Origin: Pseudomonadales bacterium
Lineage (GTDB): Bacteria; Pseudomonadota; Gammaproteobacteria; Pseudomonadales; UBA3067
Assembly (NCBI GenBank): GCA_016763235.1
Contig: JAESUE010000034.1
Coordinates: forward strand, 1-8,758
Direction of reading: 5' to 3'
DNA length: 8,758 nucleotides
A model generated the notes under the pieces. The model was not told the DNA's origin. It did not search any database and worked only from the letters and a program-made list of their open reading frames with translations. This document shows positions 1 through 6,543 of this stretch, in pieces (position 1 is the stretch's first letter; each line of letters begins with the position of its first letter). The position numbers and the translations under genes are program-made.

Positions 1-490
1 GTTGCCATCAAAATCGGCATTTTTAATCGCAAGGTCAACGGCCATCGTTGTCAAAGGTGTTGCAAAAATTTGCTCACCATCTGCTAATAGCTCTTAGGTA
101 AGTATCGAACGCATCACGCTGATAACCGGAGCAACGCCGGTATATACATCCACCGTATCGGCGTCCGTCGTAAATTCAATCAAATACGGAGGGCTTATGG
201 GAAAAGGAAGGAATAAGTTCTGTATCTGCTTGCGTATTGGTGGAGCCTGCTCCAGCAATGCTGCCTTTCATGTCTGTTTTAGAGGGATCAATGTTGTAGA
301 CAGTCACCACCGCATTTGCCAATGGCCCTTTAATGCCTCCACCGGTCAGTGCACGTGTCGTCGTACCGGTATTGGTGTTGCCGGTGTTATTGGTGCCACT
401 TTCTTCTTCCGAAGCAGGATCAAAGCGATGAGAATCGCTACACCCCGCAAAAAATGAAAATAGCGCTAGGCAGGTTATTACTCGAATCAA
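1..490 (-). pseudogene. Broken gene for a surface lipoprotein (5' part, runs off the window)
   Basis: The first frame gives 104 residues. It starts with a lipoprotein signal peptide (hydrophobic stretch about residues 4-14, lipobox FAGC with the lipidated Cys at 17). A Thr/Asn/Gly-rich linker follows, then a segment GGGIKGPLANAVVTVY typical of the start of Ig-like or carboxypeptidase-regulatory-like domains in exported proteins. The frame ends at a TGA at 176-178. One base (A190 on the plus strand) disrupts the frame: skipping it joins HKP to PYLIEFTTDADTV, and the new frame stays open with protein-like sequence to position 1, except for a TAA at 94-96. The segment after that stop (ELLADGEQIFATPLTTMAVD) still looks like protein, so the stop probably replaced a sense codon such as CAA. 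The start is TTG at 488-490 with no good ribosome binding site; no in-frame ATG lies between it and an upstream stop. I infer a decayed gene for an outer-membrane or secreted lipoprotein. Sequencing errors are an alternative. The exact family is not certain. Confidence 0.72.
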
Positions 491-503
491 ACTACGGATC
501 GGA

Positions 504-520
504 ACACGTTTAGTACGTGT
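504..520. repeat. Inverted repeat ACACGT-5 nt-ACGTGT
   Basis: Perfect 6-base arms (504-509 and 515-520) around a 5-base spacer, 14 bases upstream of the TTG start of the broken lipoprotein gene. On the minus strand it would lie in the leader or near the promoter, so it could be an operator or a small hairpin. No known regulator is recognised. Confidence 0.35.
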
Positions 521-751
521 GCATTATTGATTTCCCTATTCTTCCCATAAAGATGAACTTCAGAGCTAGACGTACGCATTCGAGCGGACGCCAATAGCAT
601 TAGAATAGACAATGAATTCGGAGTTTTCAGCAATACTGTATGAATATTTTGTCACTTAAAACCGGGGTCGTTTTAATGACTTTATTTGCCCTGAGAGGCG
701 ATAAAAACTTGACGCATAAAAACACCGTTACTCTCGGCTTAAAGGGGACAA

Positions 752-780
752 GCGACTCGAAGCTATACCCCTTCTATATA
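752..780 (+). promoter_or_regulatory. Candidate sigma-70 promoter for DUF2065-hisZ-purA
   Basis: A weak -35 (GCGACT, 752-757) is followed, after 17 bases, by a -10-like TATATA (775-780), about 100 bases before the DUF2065 start. The -10 match is fair and the -35 poor. A second -10-like element, TAGAAT (790-795), lies just downstream. No better candidate was found in the gap, but this is only a pattern match. Confidence 0.28.
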
Positions 781-812
781 GCATCGTGCTAGAATGCGTC
801 GTCGCGTTTTAG

Positions 813-830
813 CTCCAATTTACATTGGGG
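813..830 (+). other. Leader hairpin upstream of the DUF2065 gene
   Basis: CTCCAAT and ATTGGGG can pair (7 pairs, one G-U) around a TTAC tetraloop. The hairpin ends 50 bases before the DUF2065 start and would lie in the 5' leader if transcription starts at the promoter candidate near 752-780. No T-run follows, so it is not an intrinsic terminator. Confidence 0.3.
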
Positions 831-880
831 AAGCAGCCGGTGGGTTTCACGATAATTTGCGATCAAAATGGTAACTATCT

Positions 881-1078
881 ATGGAATTTATCGATTGGCA
901 CATTTTTGGGGCGGCTATCGGCTTAATGTTCGTTTTCGAAGGCATCATGCCCTTTCTTATTCCAAATCGACTTCGCAGCATGGCTCTGATGGTACTGAAG
1001 TTTAATAACAACACCATTCGCGGCATGGGCTTGTTCAGCATGGTAATGGGTTTAGTTATATTGTCTTTAACACAATAG
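881..1078 (+). CDS. DUF2065 (YjeT family) small inner-membrane protein
   Basis: A 65-residue protein made almost entirely of two hydrophobic helices: about residues 7-27 (rich in G, M, F, with FEGIMPFL) and 45-64 (GLFSMVMGLVILSL). The loop between them is basic (NRLRSM, NNNTIRGMG). This length and pattern, with conserved Glu-Gly and Pro in the first helix and RGMG before the second, fit the DUF2065/YjeT family, whose function is unknown. In many gammaproteobacteria this gene sits between hflC and hisZ or purA, which matches the downstream neighbours here; upstream there is no hflC. The ATG at 881 has no strong Shine-Dalgarno sequence; an ATG at 868 is out of frame. Probably first gene of a transcript with hisZ and purA. 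Confidence 0.85.
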   Translation: MEFIDWHIFGAAIGLMFVFEGIMPFLIPNRLRSMALMVLKFNNNTIRGMGLFSMVMGLVILSLTQ

Positions 1079-1159
1079 AAAGCTTACCCTTAAAACAAAT
1101 GAGTGACTGAGCAAGCAGCGTCTCTCACTACTCAACGACTTAATTTTCGAGTTAAACGC

Positions 1160-2338
1160 ATGGCAACAGCGGATCAATGGTTACTCCCAGACGGCATAGA
1201 AGAGCTATACCCCGAACAGGCAGCTGCCATTGAGGCGCTGCAAAGAAGGCTGTTAGACCTCTATCAATCATGGGGTTATGAACTAGTCCAGCCACCGTTG
1301 TTGGAATACCTCGAATCGCTCAATACAGGCATGGGCAACGACTTCAAGCTACAAACTCTGAAAGTTACTGACCAGTTAAGCGGTCGGCAAATGGGCTTGC
1401 GCGCCGACATCACCCCACAAGTTGCACGTATTGATGCCCACGGTTTAAAGCGAAAAGGCCCTACTCGGCTCTGTTATGCAGGCCCTGTTCTTCACGCAAA
1501 GCCCAACCTTTCTGGTTCGCGCGCATTAATCCAAGTCGGCGTTGAGCTATTTGGTCACGCTAACGCTGATAGCGATGCGGAAGTTATTGAGCTCATGCTC
1601 CACACCTTGCAAGCAGCAGGCTGCGCCTCTATTACACTAGACCTCGGGCATGTGGGCATCTGCCAAAGCCTGCTGGAAAATAGCGACCTACCTGAGGAGC
1701 AGGTATCCGATTTATTCGACATCTATCAACGCAAAGCAGCTGTTGAACTCGGTACCTTTCTTGAATCACACATTCACGATCAAGAATTAAATACTATTTT
1801 GCGGAGCCTGCCTAAACTTGCGGGAGATTCTAGCTGCCTTAGCGAAGCACGTAAGCTACTCAAGGCATACCCCAACGCCATCAAAGCAGTCAATGCGCTG
1901 GAAGAAATTGCCCAACAAACCAAGGCCGCCTTCCCAGGAATAAATATCTATTACGACCTGAGCGAACTGCGCGGCTACCGCTATCATACTGGCGTAGTCT
2001 TTGCGGCATACATCCCCAGCCACGGCCAAGCTATTGCCAAAGGGGGGCGATACGATGATGTGGGTGAAAAATTCGGTCGTGCACGCCCAGCCACAGGCTT
2101 CAGTACAGACATCAAAACACTGGTAAACCTGACTCAATACCAGGCAACACCCTTAAATAAAATATTTGCCCCCTCCAACACCGACCCCTTATTACGAGAC
2201 ACCATTAACAGCCTACGTAATAATGGTGAAGTGGTTATTAAAAGCCTACAAGGGCAGAAAGAAGGGGCTAAAGAATGTGGCTGCAGCAGTCAGCTTATAA
2301 ACAGGAACGGACAATGGGTACAGGAAGACCTTGAGTAA
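1160..2338 (+). CDS. hisZ: ATP phosphoribosyltransferase regulatory subunit HisZ
   Basis: HisZ is a catalytically inactive paralogue of histidyl-tRNA synthetase. It assembles with the short form of HisG and is needed for its activity and histidine feedback in the first step of histidine synthesis in the cytoplasm. The protein begins MATADQWLLPDGIEE, the usual HisZ N-terminus, and has class II synthetase-like stretches: KVTDQLSGRQMGLRADITPQ in the first quarter, RLCYAG, and GGRYDDVGEKFGRARPATGF near residues 295-315. The C-terminal anticodon-binding domain of true HisRS is missing, as expected, and the protein ends with a short KEGAKECG tail. I chose ATG 1160 (392 residues), because the family starts there. 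An in-frame GTG at 1103 would add 19 residues (total 411) that look unlike the family, and neither start has a strong ribosome binding site. It lies 81 bases after the DUF2065 gene and 65 before purA. No hisG is in the window. Confidence 0.93.
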   Translation: MATADQWLLPDGIEELYPEQAAAIEALQRRLLDLYQSWGYELVQPPLLEYLESLNTGMGNDFKLQTLKVTDQLSGRQMGLRADITPQVARIDAHGLKRKGPTRLCYAGPVLHAKPNLSGSRALIQVGVELFGHANADSDAEVIELMLHTLQAAGCASITLDLGHVGICQSLLENSDLPEEQVSDLFDIYQRKAAVELGTFLESHIHDQELNTILRSLPKLAGDSSCLSEARKLLKAYPNAIKAVNALEEIAQQTKAAFPGINIYYDLSELRGYRYHTGVVFAAYIPSHGQAIAKGGRYDDVGEKFGRARPATGFSTDIKTLVNLTQYQATPLNKIFAPSNTDPLLRDTINSLRNNGEVVIKSLQGQKEGAKECGCSSQLINRNGQWVQEDLE

Positions 2339-2341
2339 GCC

Positions 2342-2364
2342 GCACACCCAAAAGTTGTTTGTGC
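2342..2364 (+). other. Imperfect hairpin between hisZ and purA
   Basis: GCACA (2342-2346) pairs with TGTGC (2360-2364), and an inner CAA/TTG pair closes a 3-base loop across a symmetrical 2x2 internal loop. It is followed by AGAATTTT, too weak for a confident terminator. It could tune read-through or RNA processing between the two genes, or mean nothing. Confidence 0.22.
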
Positions 2365-2403
2365 AGAATTTTAAGCGATCTTTTTCATTTATAGAGAAAA
2401 GTA

Positions 2404-3684
2404 ATGGGTAAGAATGTAGTCGTGCTTGGCACCCAATGGGGTGACGAGGGAAAAGGTAAAATTGTAGATTTACTCACTGATCGCGCCGCCTGTGTCGCAA
2501 GATTTCAGGGAGGGCATAATGCCGGGCACACCCTCGTAATTGGTGATGAAACAACCGTTCTGCATCTAATTCCATCCGGCATATTAAGAGACAACGTTAT
2601 GTGCCTCATCGGCAATGGCGTTGTACTTTCTCCAGAAGCACTTCTAAAGGAAATGAAAGAGCTGGAAGATAAAGGCGTACCCGTTCGAGAGCGCTTACGC
2701 ATTAGTCATTCCTGCCCGCTTATCCTTCCTTATCATGTGTCTCTTGACAACGCCCGTGAAAGCGCAAGAGGCAAGGCCGCTATCGGTACGACAGGCCGAG
2801 GCATTGGCCCGGCCTATGAAGATAAAGTTGCCCGACGAGGATTACGCTTGGGCGATATCTTTGAAGATAGCTTTGCCGATAAACTAAAAGAGGTCATGGA
2901 GTACCATAACTTCTCCCTCACCCAATACTACAAAGTTGAAGCAGTAGATTTTGATGAAGTTCTCGCAAACACCCTTTCTATGGGCGAGATCCTCAAGCCG
3001 TTAATGATCGATGTTACCGCGTCTCTTCACACCCACAGAAAGAACGGTGACAACATTCTTTTTGAAGGCGCTCAGGGCTCCCTTCTAGACATAGACCACG
3101 GCACTTACCCCTTCGTCACCTCATCAAATACCACCGCAGGCGGCACCGCCACAGGTAGTGGTTTTGGCCCACTATACCTAGACTACGTATTAGGCATTAC
3201 AAAAGCCTACACCACCCGCGTTGGCTCAGGCCCGTTCCCCACAGAGCTGTTTGATAGCACTGGTGAGCAACTGGCCAAGCGTGGTCACGAATTTGGTGCA
3301 ACCACAGGCCGAGCGCGACGCTGCGGCTGGTTTGATGCAGCCTCCTTGCGTCGCGCCTGCCAGGTCAACTCTATTTCTGGCCTTTGCCTAACAAAATTGG
3401 ACGTGCTCGATGGCATTGAAACCATCCGCATCTGTATCGCTTACAAAAATGAAGCGGGCGAAGATTGCGACACCTCTACCGACTTCGCAAAACTAACGCC
3501 TGTATACGAAGAGTTACCGGGTTGGACAGAATCCACATTTGGAATAAAAACCCTCGACGCCCTTCCCCAGGCCGCACGCAACTATATTGCGCGCATTGAG
3601 GAATTACTCGAAACCCCTATCGATATCATCTCCACAGGCCCAGAACGAACAGAGACAATCGTCCTTCGCCACCCGTTTAATTGA
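2404..3684 (+). CDS. purA: Adenylosuccinate synthetase
   Basis: Catalyses IMP + aspartate + GTP to adenylosuccinate + GDP + phosphate, the first committed step from IMP to AMP, in the cytoplasm. The 426-residue length is normal for the bacterial enzyme. The N-terminus carries the P-loop-like GTP site QWGDEGKGK with the catalytic Asp14 and Lys17, then GGHNAGHT with catalytic His42. GTTGRGIGPAYEDK (about residues 129-142) is the IMP-binding stretch. FEGAQGSLLDIDHGTYPFVT and the TTAGG segment follow in mid-protein, then GATTGRARRCGW (about 299-310) and the base-binding TKLDVLDG. The end, ISTGPERTETI, is also typical. ATG 2404 is preceded by a purine-rich AGAGAAAA at a suitable distance. All key residues are intact. 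Likely co-transcribed with hisZ, with a hairpin of uncertain effect between them. Confidence 0.98.
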   Translation: MGKNVVVLGTQWGDEGKGKIVDLLTDRAACVARFQGGHNAGHTLVIGDETTVLHLIPSGILRDNVMCLIGNGVVLSPEALLKEMKELEDKGVPVRERLRISHSCPLILPYHVSLDNARESARGKAAIGTTGRGIGPAYEDKVARRGLRLGDIFEDSFADKLKEVMEYHNFSLTQYYKVEAVDFDEVLANTLSMGEILKPLMIDVTASLHTHRKNGDNILFEGAQGSLLDIDHGTYPFVTSSNTTAGGTATGSGFGPLYLDYVLGITKAYTTRVGSGPFPTELFDSTGEQLAKRGHEFGATTGRARRCGWFDAASLRRACQVNSISGLCLTKLDVLDGIETIRICIAYKNEAGEDCDTSTDFAKLTPVYEELPGWTESTFGIKTLDALPQAARNYIARIEELLETPIDIISTGPERTETIVLRHPFN

Positions 3685-3699
3685 TTAGACCCCGCTTCT

Positions 3700-3774
3700 G
3701 GTGGGTTTTATAACAGCGGATTAGCGGCTAAGCTATATGATTACGTGGATACAAGTGCCTCACAGAAACCCACC
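3700..3774. repeat. Long-range inverted repeat in the purA-ygiQ gap
   Basis: GGTGGGTTT (3700-3708) and AAACCCACC (3766-3774) are perfect 9-base complements separated by 57 bases. The spacer holds a second inverted element, TTAGC-G-GCTAA (3721-3731). The first arm, with ACCC at 3689-3692 and the TTTTAT after it, could alternatively form a weak terminator-like structure behind purA (4 pairs, ACCC/GGGT). Pairing of the long arms would compete with that. This is compatible with an RNA switch between purA termination and ygiQ expression, but nothing beyond the pairing supports it. No tRNA is visible in this gap. Confidence 0.35.
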
Positions 3775-3825
3775 TGTTGAGGCTCACTGTCCCCATCAAC
3801 CAACGCCTTCCCAGAAGTTCAAACT

Positions 3826-6030
3826 ATGAGCACCGCTACACCTCGCGCGCAAAATGATTACCCAAAATACTGGGCAGAATGCTACGGCACAGCCCCCTTT
3901 TTACCCACCTCGCAAAAAGAAATGGATGAACTGGGATGGGACAGCTGTGACATCATCATGGTTACTGGAGACGCTTACGTCGACCACCCCAGTTTTGGCA
4001 TGGCCGTCATTGGCCGCACACTGGAAGCCCAAGGATTTCGTGTGGGCATCATCAGTCAGCCCGATTGGCTAAGCAAAGAACCTTTCCAGGTGCTTGGAGA
4101 ACCGAATCTATACTTTGGCATCACCTCCGGCAACATGGATTCCATGATCAACCACTACACGGCTGACAAACGAATTCGTAGTGATGATTCCTACACGCCC
4201 AATGCCGAAGCCGGAAAACGCCCTGATCGCGCAGTCAAGGTGTACTCTCAGCGCTGCAAAGAAGCCTATAAAGGTGTCACCGTTGTCATTGGCGGCATCG
4301 AAGCCAGTTTGCGTAGAATCGCCCATTATGACTACTGGTCAGACAAAGTGCGCCCCTCCGTTCTATTGGATTCAAAAGCCGATATCTTGCTTTACGGCAA
4401 TGCCGAGCGCGCAATGGTAGAGCTCTCTCACCGATTAGCCCGTGGCGACAACATTAAAGATATTAATGATTTACGCGGCAGCGCGTTTATCCCCAAAAAA
4501 CTACCCCCAGACTGGTTAGAAGTAGATTCAACACGGCTCGATCGACCGGGAGTCGTAGCCCCCATATCAAACCCCTATGATGTTCCAAAGGATCAACAGC
4601 AAGATCCCTCTAGCTGTGAAAGCAACCCGGCCAATCAAGCACAGACAGAAGAAACACCACAACCAGTACGCTTTATTTCCTCACTCAACGCGGCAGAAGC
4701 GGCCAAGAACAGTTACATTCGCCTCCCCTCCTATGAAAAGGTGAAGAACGACAAAGTGCTTTACGCCCATGCCTCGCGCGTAATGCATCAAGAAACCAAC
4801 CCCTATAATGCACAGGCCTTGGTACAGAAACACGGGCAACGAGAAGTTTGGATAAACCCACCGCCTATTCCTCTAAGCACCGAAGAATTGGACAACACCT
4901 TCGAGCTGCCCTACCAGCGCGTACCACACCCCAAATACGGCGATGCCACCATTCCCGCCTACGAGATGATCCGCTTCTCCATCAACATCATGCGCGGCTG
5001 CTTTGGCGGCTGTACTTTTTGCTCCATTACCGAGCATGAAGGTCGTATTATCCAAAGCCGCTCAGAAGCCAGCATACTTCGAGAAATTGAAGCAGTTCGG
5101 GATAAAACCCCCCAATTCAGCGGAAGTATTTCAGACCTTGGCGGCCCAACAGCCAACATGTACCGACTCAACTGTAAAAGCGATGAAATACAGGAAGTAT
5201 GCCGCCGCCCCTCCTGCGTTTTTCCTAAAATCTGTGAAAACCTGATTACCGATCACAGCCACACTACCCAGCTTTACCGAAAGGCCAGAGCAATCCCTGG
5301 CATCAAGCGCATCCTGATTGCCTCCGGCTTACGTTACGACCTTGCTGTACGCGACCCTGAATATGTTAAAGAATTAGTGACCCACCACGTCGGTGGTTAT
5401 CTCAAAATAGCGCCTGAGCATACCGAGGCAGAACCCCTCGCCAAAATGATGAAACCCAGCGTCGACACCTATTACAATTTCAAACAGATGTTCGACCGTT
5501 TTTCCAAGGAAGCAGGGAAAAAACAGTTCTTGATCCCGTATTTTATCGCCGCCCACCCAGGCACTCGTGATGAAGACATGCTCAATCTCGGCCTCTGGTT
5601 AAAACGAGAAGGCTTTCGACTTGACCAAGTACAAAACTTCTACCCTTCTCCCATGGCGCTTGCCACCACCATGTATCATTCGGAAAAAAATCCGTTACAG
5701 AAGCTGAGTTATAAAAGCGATGCGGTACTCACCCCCAAAAAGGGCAGGCAACGCCGCTTACACAAAGCCTTCTTACGTTATCACGACGCCAAAAACTGGC
5801 CAGAAATCCGTGAAGCACTCAAAAAAATGGGCCGTACAGACCTCATCGGGCCGGGCAAAAACCAACTTGTTCCAGAAGAGAGCAAGAGCGCCCACCGCAA
5901 AAATAATTCGCCATCCCCCGTTAACAAAACGCGCCCAAGCTCACAAGACAACGCCAGCATAAAAAAACCAATACAAGACAGAAAAAGAAAAAATATAAAA
6001 CGCTCACCCGCTACCCGAAAAAGGACCTAA
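3826..6030 (+). CDS. ygiQ: YgiQ family radical SAM protein
   Basis: A 734-residue protein of the usual length for the YgiQ (UPF0313) family, whose substrate I do not know. The N-terminal domain (about 1-380) starts with the family's TATPRAQNDYPKYWAECYG-type opening and contains VIGGIEASLRRIAHYDYWSDKVR. The radical SAM core has the 4Fe-4S motif CFGGCTFC with Cys392, Cys396 and Cys399, followed by EGRIIQSRS, SISDLGGPTANMY and the additional Cys-rich CRRPSCVFPKIC. The C-terminal region (from about 610) matches the DUF3362 position, with LDQVQNFYPSP just before it. Two regions look variable: a polar Q/S/E-rich linker at about 249-283, and a strongly basic, low-complexity tail over the last 50 or so residues. 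ATG 3826 has a modest AGAAG at 3813-3817. The gene is 141 bases after purA and 13 bases before the deaminase gene, with which it probably shares a transcript. Confidence 0.93.
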   Translation: MSTATPRAQNDYPKYWAECYGTAPFLPTSQKEMDELGWDSCDIIMVTGDAYVDHPSFGMAVIGRTLEAQGFRVGIISQPDWLSKEPFQVLGEPNLYFGITSGNMDSMINHYTADKRIRSDDSYTPNAEAGKRPDRAVKVYSQRCKEAYKGVTVVIGGIEASLRRIAHYDYWSDKVRPSVLLDSKADILLYGNAERAMVELSHRLARGDNIKDINDLRGSAFIPKKLPPDWLEVDSTRLDRPGVVAPISNPYDVPKDQQQDPSSCESNPANQAQTEETPQPVRFISSLNAAEAAKNSYIRLPSYEKVKNDKVLYAHASRVMHQETNPYNAQALVQKHGQREVWINPPPIPLSTEELDNTFELPYQRVPHPKYGDATIPAYEMIRFSINIMRGCFGGCTFCSITEHEGRIIQSRSEASILREIEAVRDKTPQFSGSISDLGGPTANMYRLNCKSDEIQEVCRRPSCVFPKICENLITDHSHTTQLYRKARAIPGIKRILIASGLRYDLAVRDPEYVKELVTHHVGGYLKIAPEHTEAEPLAKMMKPSVDTYYNFKQMFDRFSKEAGKKQFLIPYFIAAHPGTRDEDMLNLGLWLKREGFRLDQVQNFYPSPMALATTMYHSEKNPLQKLSYKSDAVLTPKKGRQRRLHKAFLRYHDAKNWPEIREALKKMGRTDLIGPGKNQLVPEESKSAHRKNNSPSPVNKTRPSSQDNASIKKPIQDRKRKNIKRSPATRKRT

Positions 6031-6043
6031 CAGAGAGTTATCC

Positions 6044-6514
6044 ATGGTATCCGCATACACCTTAATGCAACTCGCAATCAGTGCAGCAAAGCAAGGGATA
6101 AGCAAAGGACAAAGCCCCTTTGGCTGTGCGATCGCCATTGGAGATCGCATTATCACTTCCACCCACAATCATGTTCTCGCACACACCGACATCACCGCCC
6201 ACGCAGAAATACATGCTTTGCGCTTGGCCTGCAAAGCGGAGAATAATATTTTTCTAGAGGGTGCCCATGTCGCCGCCACATGCGAACCATGCCCCATGTG
6301 TATGACTGCGCTACATTGGGCAAGGGTTGATACCGTATACTACGGCGCAAGCATCGCCGATGCGACAGAAGCGGGGTTTAACGAACTGAATATTCCTGCC
6401 CAGCAGATACTTCAACTAGGAAGTAGCCCTGTTACGCTCATCAATAGTATTTGCCAAGATGACTGCAAATCACTCTTTAGCGAGTGGCTCCAAAACAAGC
6501 CAAAAGCCTACTAA
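6044..6514 (+). CDS. Zinc-dependent nucleoside/base deaminase (CDA superfamily, guanine-deaminase-like)
   Basis: A 156-residue cytoplasmic deaminase with the full zinc site: HAEIHAL (His53 ligand, Glu55 proton shuttle) and CEPCPMC (Cys83 and Cys86 ligands). The SPFGCAIAIGD stretch near the start and TAHAEI..LRLACK, HWARVDTVYYG and the GF.EL segment after it resemble bacterial guanine deaminases and related nucleoside deaminases more than TadA tRNA deaminases. The true substrate cannot be read from the sequence; guanine, cytosine-type bases or a modified nucleoside are all possible. ATG 6044 follows a good CAGAGAG at 6031-6037. It starts only 13 bases after ygiQ, so translation or at least transcription is probably coupled. 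A weak terminator follows and the next gene is convergent. Confidence 0.88.
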   Translation: MVSAYTLMQLAISAAKQGISKGQSPFGCAIAIGDRIITSTHNHVLAHTDITAHAEIHALRLACKAENNIFLEGAHVAATCEPCPMCMTALHWARVDTVYYGASIADATEAGFNELNIPAQQILQLGSSPVTLINSICQDDCKSLFSEWLQNKPKAY

Positions 6515-6528
6515 ACCAAGTGGTTTTT
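6513..6528 (+). terminator. Weak intrinsic terminator after the deaminase gene
   Basis: AAACC pairs with GGTTT around an AAGT loop, overlapping the stop codon, and is followed by a run of five T (6524-6528). The 5-pair AT-rich stem makes it weak. Because the next gene is convergent, it may help stop transcription from both sides. Confidence 0.4.
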
Positions 6529-6543
6529 CACTAATACTGGGCA

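Larger units (their letters stand above)
491..880. other. Non-coding region between divergent units
   Basis: About 390 bases between the broken lipoprotein gene (minus) and the DUF2065 gene (plus) without a convincing coding frame. It holds an inverted repeat near the lipoprotein start, an 8-base direct repeat ATAAAAAC at 701-708 and 716-723, a weak promoter candidate and a leader hairpin before the DUF2065 gene. I looked for the 3' end of hflC, which often lies here in related genomes, and saw none. Confidence 0.6.

Noticed and set aside
197..457. Open frame of 86 codons on the plus strand
   Set aside because: It is antisense to the lipoprotein reading frame, which has a signal peptide, a lipobox and a protein-like linker. 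The plus-strand translation is rich in Cys, His and Arg without any recognisable pattern.
701..723. Direct repeat ATAAAAAC, two copies 15 bases apart
   Set aside because: Short and AT-rich, with no further copies nearby and no adjacent promoter of quality; too weak for its own finding.
761..1213. Shared word AGCTATACCCC at 761-771 and 1203-1213
   Set aside because: The second copy lies in conserved hisZ coding sequence (GIEELYPEQ), and no flanking similarity extends the match. Chance is the simplest reading.
3685..3825. Possible tRNA gene after purA
   Set aside because: A tRNA gene often follows purA in relatives, so I looked for a T-loop and an acceptor stem on both strands. No GGTTCRANNCC-like T-arm or cloverleaf was found.
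4848..5245. Several open frames of 60-80 codons on both strands inside ygiQ
   Set aside because: They overlap the conserved radical SAM core and give compositionally odd peptides. They are shadows of ygiQ.
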